A stretch of DNA of 64,000 bases. Source: Mucidula mucida. Taxonomy: Eukaryota > Basidiomycota > Agaricomycetes > Agaricales > Physalacriaceae. The translations under genes were made by a program, and so were the position numbers. The stretch spans positions 124,001 through 188,000 of the forward strand of contig JADNYV010000026.1 in NCBI GenBank assembly GCA_015501055.1, given 5' to 3'. Under the pieces are notes generated by a model, which was given only the letters and a program-made list of their open reading frames with translations, was not told the origin of the DNA and ran no database searches. Below, one piece after another: positions 58,356-64,000 of the stretch. How positions within the stretch are numbered: position 1 is the stretch's first letter; every line of letters starts with the position of its first letter.

Positions 58356-58841
58356 GGTTGCGAGAGAATATGTTTAGGAGCTCAACCGTGGGCTTTCATA
58401 CATATTCAACTTGCTGCGCACACGAGTATCAGCGGCACAGCATCACTGGCGTACACAGCATGGTACCTCGAGGGAAATGAGCGTCCGTTCACTAGTCGGA
58501 TTCGGAAAGGCCTGTTAGGATGGTGATCTTGAACGGTGTCGTTGTCCTAGATTTCGCGGAGCAAGTTGCTAACAGTAGATGCTAGATGATAGTGAAAGCG
58601 GGCAGAAGCACGTGGAGGAGGCAACCAAAAAGGCTTGATATGGTGCCTTGATTAGCGCATTTCCGGTTTTCCTTATTCCAACAATAACTTTACCGAGAAT
58701 CCGAGAGGATGATTACAGGGTGCTTATTGGAAGCTCGAAAGCTGGAGGTCGAACGACGGAAAGCAAGTTGGATGGTCACAGCTGGTAACAAAATGATAAT
58801 ACTAATAAATACGTCCGAGTTGCAAGTTCTCCAATTCACAC
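58356..58841. other. Intergenic region
   Basis: Promoter side of the PPxY/CaaX gene and 3' flank of the Diels-Alderase-like gene. Nothing else is seen. Confidence 0.45.
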
Positions 58842-60038
58842 CTAACCCAGGACGAACTGTTCAAAGACAGCGACTCCGGAGAGAGTCTCGGAGCCCAATG
58901 TCCCAGTGATGTTTCCTATCCATCTTGTATATGGAAAATCAGGCAAACCAGCCACGACGAGTTCGGTGTGTGCTACAGCCTCCAGAACACCATCATCGCC
59001 CAGGTCAATCTCAACCAAATACGCGTCTGGTTGGGTTCCGTTGGGAGGCCACGCAGAGTTACTGAGACGGACTTTGACCAAGTCCGTGGTGCAGGTATCG
59101 CCAGTCAACATTTGTCCATCGCGCGCAACGTAGCCGCTGACAAACTCATTCTTCTCCGTGTCCAAAGCGTCGAACCAAACGATGGAATACGGACCAAGAG
59201 ACGCGTGTCCCCAAAGCCAAGAGCTCACGCTTTCCGCGAACGTGCGATCGCTCCAGTTCTAAGAAAGTTTCAGTACGTTTTGGTGTCGGACAGAGAATTC
59301 ACATACTTTATCATGATATCCGGCTCCAGTAAAGCTAATCGGCTCCCCCAGTACTTCAAAGTTCGCGTAGGCTTTCGCGTCGGGGACGGCGTTTGCCCAA
59401 CCGACATGCGGAAGGATTTGCATGTCCTGCCCAGCCTCGGCAGGACCGCATGGATAGTGCGCCGGAGCCCTCTATTCAGCGCGCCATTAGTGAGCTGCAT
59501 ATAAACAGATAGAACATACAGATTCCAAATACAAAGACCCTTGCACCCCAACTTCCGGAGCATCGATGTCCACGACATAATGCGCCATATCGGGCGTGCC
59601 GCCCCAGCTCATGCCCGTGCCGCTGAACACCCCGCTCGTCCCATCCACCATGGTATTGACGACAGCAGACTCCGCATCCACGATGAACTGGCCGGTGGTC
59701 CCGTTGGCGTATGATGTCCAGATGTACACGGATGTAACGACGGGGGATTCTTCAAGGAAGGGGAACGCGACTGCGGTTGAGGTAAAGAATGTGATGACGA
59801 CGGAAGACTTGTCCACGTCCGACACGGCGTCGAAGTACCACCAGTCGAACACGGTACCGTTGACTGGCTGCACCTTGGGTGCGTCCAGGCCGTGAGAGTC
59901 CGATATGAACTGGACGCGACTTTCGCCAGTTTGGACGGGACCAGCGATAATGCTAGGCTCAAGCAAAGCAGAAGCGGCTTGGAGAGCGAGTACAAGGAGG
60001 GCAAAGGCCCATAGACTCAGACGGTGAGGATGGTCCAT
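58842..60038 (-). CDS. Secreted Diels-Alderase/hydroxyneurosporene-synthase-like lipocalin protein
   Basis: The start MDHPHRLSLWAFALLVLAL continues QAASALLEP, a clear signal peptide. The mature part matches the fungal double-lipocalin family that includes Fsa2/CghA-type [4+2] cyclases and CrtC: FDWWYFDAVSDVDKSSVVIT, then GGTPDMAHYVVDIDAPEVG, YLESRAPAHYPCGPAEAGQD, PHVGWANAVP, FTGAGYHDKNWSDR and WGHASLGPYSIVWFDALD. Two introns (about 59466-59522 and 59259-59307) keep the frame. Length after splicing is about 365 residues, as in the family. Several Asn-X-Thr/Ser sites fit a secreted glycoprotein. No PKS or NRPS lies in the window, so a role in a local cluster cannot be shown. Confidence 0.82.
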
Positions 60039-60449
60039 TTTGAGGATGTAACAACAGGAAAGCTACTTAATATATATCATAGAGCGCCAGGTACGGAAGC
60101 GATTATTGGGTGTAGCCCTTATTGTTGAACAGCCTGGAGAAGACGGTCGTCCGGATCAACCGTATTGGGTGATGATGATTAGTACATATTAGTCTAATAC
60201 AGTCTGAGGATAAATGAGGATTGATGTTATTATCACACCATGAGGAGGATCTATGGCATGGGCGCTGGGGAGCGCCAGAAGGACCCCATCATCCTTCGGT
60301 GAGGACGGCAGGGAGAGCGTTAGGTGAGGTTTTACCATACGAACGTCCCTCGACCATTCAGTCAATACATAATTGCCGTCGACACGAGAAACAATAGCAA
60401 TCACCCGCTTCGCAGGTCCAGGCGTTCAATTGTCTACTCATCATATGTT
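60039..60449. other. Intergenic region
   Basis: Promoter of the Diels-Alderase-like gene and 3' flank of the mannitol-phosphate dehydrogenase; no coding segment seen. Confidence 0.5.
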
Positions 60450-61688
60450 CTAGTTCTTCCTAAGCTGATAATACTCCTTCAACACATCCCGATGATCCTG
60501 GCTGCCCTTCTCAAAAGATGTCGTCTCCTCTATCGCACTCTCAATCCCCTTCTCTTTCACCAATCGCACAAGCTGAACGGCCTCTTCGTCCTCTTCCACA
60601 TCGAAATAAAACGCAGCCGCTATACCCTTAATCAAATGGGCCCTTCCCAACTCAAACTCCCTGCACATATTGACCGCCCCAACCAACCTCTCGTTCGGCG
60701 CCAACTTCCTCAGCGGATTCCTCGAAACCCTCGCCAACTCGTCCTTGATATTCGGATTAGCGAAGCGCATCATCGTGCGCTCGATATAGTCGCGGTGGTC
60801 CTTCTCGTCGAAGCCATGCCTGCGAATGAGACCAGCCCCAGACTCATATAAAGCCTTCCTAGTAGTCTCCTTGCATTCCTCATCCGCAACCGCCTCCGCG
60901 ATGGTCTTATACCCTTTGATGTACCCGAGAAAAGCCAGCATCGCATGCCCGCAGTTCAAAGTGTACAACTTGCGCTCCAAGAACGGCTGCAGACTATCCT
61001 GGAGCTGCATCCCCTTGATGTCCAGTGTACCCTTGACCCCGCTCTTCTCCACAATCCACTCGTAGAACCCCTCCACACCGACATCGAGGTTATTCTTTCC
61101 CTCAAAGGCAGGCACGATCCGATCGACTTCGCAATTCGGGAAACCAACGTTCTGGAGTAGTGCCAATTTGTCCTCAGACTTGAACGCATCGACGACATAG
61201 TCCTTGAGCTGCGACGTGGCGCCAATCATGTTCTCGCATGCGATCACCGTCAACTCGCCCTTCTCCCGCCTCTTGGAAATGCCTTCTGCAATGGTCCCGG
61301 CAATCTTCTTCAAAACATCGGGCCCGACGGATGTAGTAACGATGTCCGCATCAGCGATAGCATCAAGCGTACTCGTTTCGTTTGGCGTGGACCCTGATAC
61401 GTCCGTAATCTTTTCGTCATCCTGTTCGTTGTTGGCATCAAGTACGTGGACCTTGTAGTGGGGCTCCTTGTTAAGCTCGTCGATGACGTCTTCTCGAACG
61501 TCGACGAATGTAACATGGTATCCCGATTGAGAGAGAAGAGGGCCAATGAAGCCACGCCCGCTATGGTGAGTGCTCGTCAACTTGGAAGGCTCGAGAAAGG
61601 TAGCGGAGTATCCATACATATTTCCCGCCCCAAAATGAACGGCGTTTTTGGCATGGATAACAGTTCTGTCTTGCTGGGAGTGCACCAT
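60450..61688 (-). CDS. Mannitol-1-phosphate 5-dehydrogenase
   Basis: It interconverts fructose-6-phosphate and mannitol-1-phosphate with NAD(H) (EC 1.1.1.17) in the cytosol, for mannitol storage and stress tolerance. The start MVHSQQDRTVIHAKNAVHFG is at 61688. A 54-nt intron at about 61563-61616 is in frame and must be removed to give HFGAGNIGRGFIGPLL, the NAD-binding loop. Further motifs are DADIVTTSVGPDVLKKIAG, TVIACENMIGATSQLKDYV, FPNCEVDRIVPAFEG and the family's YTLNCGHAMLAFLGYIKGYK, with Lys/Asn/His near the active site. Length is about 395 residues, normal. The upstream Met at 61817 would add an unlikely tail. Confidence 0.93.
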   Translation of the reverse strand: MVHSQQDRTVIHAKNAVHFGAGNMYGYSATFLEPSKLTSTHHSGRGFIGPLLSQSGYHVTFVDVREDVIDELNKEPHYKVHVLDANNEQDDEKITDVSGSTPNETSTLDAIADADIVTTSVGPDVLKKIAGTIAEGISKRREKGELTVIACENMIGATSQLKDYVVDAFKSEDKLALLQNVGFPNCEVDRIVPAFEGKNNLDVGVEGFYEWIVEKSGVKGTLDIKGMQLQDSLQPFLERKLYTLNCGHAMLAFLGYIKGYKTIAEAVADEECKETTRKALYESGAGLIRRHGFDEKDHRDYIERTMMRFANPNIKDELARVSRNPLRKLAPNERLVGAVNMCREFELGRAHLIKGIAAAFYFDVEEDEEAVQLVRLVKEKGIESAIEETTSFEKGSQDHRDVLKEYYQLRKN

Positions 61689-61994
61689 GATGGTGGTTCT
61701 TGTTGGAGTTGTATGGAGCCAAAGTTGTAGGTGACGCCGGATTTCAATAGTTCGTGTCACGTGGCCTAAATGGTTGTGTGGCGTAAGAAGGTTTTTGTAT
61801 TCCCAACTTGTAAACAAACCGACCAGGGCGAATTACGACGGTCGCGCCATTATTCAGTGACCTGTCAAACTACTGGAGCGAAAGCTTTCGATAGATGGTT
61901 GATAAAGAAAGTAACAAGATTGAAAAACTATTTACACGCAAAGGCATCATACAGCAAATGAGATGCGTAGTAGACCATGATAGGAAAAGTTCAT
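61689..61994. other. Intergenic region
   Basis: About 306 bases between two minus-strand genes: promoter of the dehydrogenase and 3' flank of the coiled-coil gene. Nothing else is seen. Confidence 0.5.
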
Positions 61995-63986
61995 CTACCT
62001 CCTCGAAACCGCCCTCTGAGGCCCGGTTTCCAACACCGACTTCGGTCCTTTTCTCGCCATCGCCCACAAAAACACCAAGATAATGATCCCAAACTGCAAC
62101 CACATCCAGACCTCCAACATAACCTTGGCCAGACCGTGCGGTTGGGCCTCCGCCACCTGCGAGCGACCTACAAACACCTCAACGGCATTATTTGCATTCG
62201 GCACCTCCGTCGGGTCTTCCGAGAACGCTTCCTTCAATGGGCTTGAGGAAGAACCGCTCGCCGAGCGTTGGTGGCCTTGGAACTTCTCCACCACACTATC
62301 AAGCGCGGCTGAAATGCGCCGTGGTACGACAGGCTGGGCGAGAGCAACAAGCAAGGATTTTGGCCTCCTCTTCGCGCGGGGCGTGCGATTTCCGGATTCA
62401 GAGCCCTCAGAGCCATCATTCTCTGGAACCGCATCAACGTTGATCTTCAGACCATTCCGCACCTGGTCCGCGGGGTCTCCTTCGATGTACGGCTTGGCCT
62501 TCCTTCTGACTGACGGTGCTAATACAGAGTCCGTGAACCTGCCGTCAACCCATCGCGTGGTTCGGGCTCTGATAGTTTGAGACATCCGCCGAGTGCGTTC
62601 AAAGTTGACCAGGGACGCCGTGGGGGATCCTATTATAGGTGACGCGTCCTCAACGGCATCTTCAGGTGTGGGCGGTTCCAAGGTGAGCTGAAGACCGGTG
62701 GTCTTCATCAAAGGCGTCTTGTAACCGTGTTCTCTCTGATATGCGTCCATTTCGGAAGCGAACAAAGAGCGGAAACTATGAGGAGTCGGGTCAGAAGGCT
62801 GAGGCGATGGGGATGGGGGCCCGGAAAAGTTGCCAAGGCTGTAGAGGCTGGTATTCCGGAGGTGGTGGAAAGTTCCGTTCAGACTCCAGTCCTCACCCAG
62901 TTCGTTCTGTAAAGAACCGGGATGAAAAGGCGAATCAGAGAGCTCTTGTCCTGGCGTAGAGCAAGCCGATGAGGAAGAGAAATGTACAGACGACAGCGAA
63001 GGAGAAATAAGATCTGCATTATCCATCGAAGTAGTGCGGCAAAGTGTGGGTGTCTCAAAGGGGACAGACAATTTGCCCGGCTTTCGCGAAGGTCCACCAG
63101 CATGCTGGGGCGCCTCGAATAAACCCACGACAGACTTGCGTGCCTTGTGTGCCGCGGAGGCGCTAAGAAAAGCCTCCTCAAGATTAGGTGGCTTGGAACC
63201 GCCCTCAAGTGTTTTCCTAAAGCTTCGAAAACGAACCGTGGTGTTTGGACCAGAGTCTACAGGTGGCTCCGCCATCAAATCCTCCTCAACAAGCTCCATC
63301 GAAGGATCATTCAAGGACTCATACACTCGTGCCATGATCTCCGTCTCCCTTTGTACAGCCATCAATTTGTTGGAGTTCTCGTTTTGCCGTTCAATGATCT
63401 TGGAATTCGTCTCCTCTAGTTCGCGGATTTTCGACAGCAGCTGAGAGATGAGCGCAAGCTCGGGTTGAGAGACTGGTCGAGACTCGTCGTTCTCTACGTT
63501 TACTTCGCTATCCGCCGTGGGGAAGGGAATGAAATCCAATGTCATAGATTGAGAAACCATCTGTGGCGTGGTTTCTGATTCGTCTGACGTGGACAAGGTA
63601 GCAGGCATGGAAACAGAATTTGGTATGTGTTTTAGTGGGGAATGCGAAAGCGGTCCGCCTGGCGCGAAATCCTTCACCGCAAACTCGTCGGGCTCCTCCT
63701 CCTCCCGAGTAGGCGCAACACTAGGACGCTGCTTGCCCCCGACTTTCCGCTTCCATGCGGCCTCCAAGGGTTTCATTCGCTTTGCCTGTTCCTCGTATTC
63801 CTGGCTTTTGAGCTGTGTGTTCTCCAAGTCCTCCCGCAAAACGGCGATTTCCTTCTCCAATTGTTTCAGTTGGCGTCGACCAGAGGCCGCAGCACTCGCA
63901 GACTCGGCCTCGAGCTTTTCAACCTTCTGAGTGAGCTCGGCGTTCTGATCCGAGAGAAGATTGAGATCGTCTGGATGGATGGACAT
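61995..63986 (-). CDS. Tail-anchored coiled-coil protein, unknown function
   Basis: An open frame of 663 residues, possibly preceded by an exon outside the window. Residues about 10-75 are a coiled coil (LNLLSDQNAELTQKVEKLEA, QLKQLEKEIAVLREDLENTQ). A second short coil is near residue 185 (LISQLLSKIRELEETNSKII). The middle is long, Ser/Pro-rich and disordered (DSPFHPGSLQNELGEDWSLN, SGPPSPSPQPSDPTPHS). Basic patches follow (RTPRAKRRPKS). The C-terminus has one hydrophobic helix (LEVWMWLQFGIIILVFLWAM) then a short basic tail, the layout of an ER- or outer-membrane tail-anchored protein. No known enzyme domain; the family appears basidiomycete-specific as far as I can tell. Confidence 0.7.
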   Translation of the reverse strand: MSIHPDDLNLLSDQNAELTQKVEKLEAESASAAASGRRQLKQLEKEIAVLREDLENTQLKSQEYEEQAKRMKPLEAAWKRKVGGKQRPSVAPTREEEEPDEFAVKDFAPGGPLSHSPLKHIPNSVSMPATLSTSDESETTPQMVSQSMTLDFIPFPTADSEVNVENDESRPVSQPELALISQLLSKIRELEETNSKIIERQNENSNKLMAVQRETEIMARVYESLNDPSMELVEEDLMAEPPVDSGPNTTVRFRSFRKTLEGGSKPPNLEEAFLSASAAHKARKSVVGLFEAPQHAGGPSRKPGKLSVPFETPTLCRTTSMDNADLISPSLSSVHFSSSSACSTPGQELSDSPFHPGSLQNELGEDWSLNGTFHHLRNTSLYSLGNFSGPPSPSPQPSDPTPHSFRSLFASEMDAYQREHGYKTPLMKTTGLQLTLEPPTPEDAVEDASPIIGSPTASLVNFERTRRMSQTIRARTTRWVDGRFTDSVLAPSVRRKAKPYIEGDPADQVRNGLKINVDAVPENDGSEGSESGNRTPRAKRRPKSLLVALAQPVVPRRISAALDSVVEKFQGHQRSASGSSSSPLKEAFSEDPTEVPNANNAVEVFVGRSQVAEAQPHGLAKVMLEVWMWLQFGIIILVFLWAMARKGPKSVLETGPQRAVSRR

Positions 63987-64000
63987 TCGGCGGACATGAC

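Noticed and set aside
1..64000. CRISPR arrays, prophage or bacterial operon structure
   Set aside because: Nothing of the kind is present; spliceosomal introns throughout show a fungal nuclear sequence.
58842..64000. Secondary-metabolite cluster around the Diels-Alderase-like gene
   Set aside because: Neighbours are mannitol metabolism and a tail-anchored coiled-coil protein; no synthase, tailoring set or cluster regulator is adjacent.

Overview
The window is nuclear DNA from a filamentous basidiomycete, most likely an agaricomycete. Genes are densely packed on both strands. They are broken by many 45-60 nt GT-AG introns with CTRAC-like branch sites, and they carry fungal hallmarks: a Zn2Cys6 factor, a sugar porter, a fused URA2, a basidiomycete-style P450 and a CTNN-type F-box protein. 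I saw no rRNA, tRNA, CRISPR array or intact transposon.

Layout. 0-6 kb: PRPP synthetase (+), a cytochrome P450 (+) and a plasma-membrane syntaxin (-). 6.9-12.5 kb: a GH51 alpha-L-arabinofuranosidase followed on the same strand by a hexose/pentose MFS transporter, a plausible arabinose-use pair. 12.7-16.6 kb: a Nop12/13-like nucleolar RRM protein (+) and an Ofd1/Tpa1 prolyl hydroxylase (-). 18.5-24.6 kb: a four-TM membrane protein (-), a DXD glycosyltransferase (-) and a Zn2Cys6 factor (+). 24.9-30 kb: a degraded protein-kinase relic (-) head to head with a Sld3-family replication initiator (+), then a multi-TM basidiomycete membrane protein (-). 31.4-34.1 kb: an unusual palindrome cluster and a tandem duplication of a MYND zinc-finger gene. 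34.5-41.6 kb: the multifunctional pyrimidine gene URA2. 41.8-46.9 kb: a small lysine/alanine-rich protein (-) sharing a promoter with an alkyltransferase-like DNA-repair protein (+), then a secreted GH35 beta-galactosidase (-). 47.7-53.6 kb: an F-box protein (-), a degenerate phosphopantetheinyl-transferase-like gene (-) and an FAD-linked oxidoreductase (+). 53.8-64 kb: a low-complexity protein (-), a PPxY/CaaX protein (-), a secreted Diels-Alderase-like lipocalin protein (-), mannitol-1-phosphate 5-dehydrogenase (-) and a tail-anchored coiled-coil protein (-).

A point that affects the whole annotation: many otherwise convincing genes, including housekeeping PRPP synthetase and URA2, change reading frame mid-exon. 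In nearly every case one added base restores family similarity. This looks like recurrent single-base deletion in the assembly rather than mass pseudogenisation, and any gene call here should be read with that in mind. I found no clear novel multi-gene system. The most interesting items are a triple 10-bp palindrome at 31.4 kb, paired ACGCGT boxes in two promoters, a PPxY plus CaaX protein, a signal-peptide Diels-Alderase relative, and a kinase relic with HRD changed to HRG.
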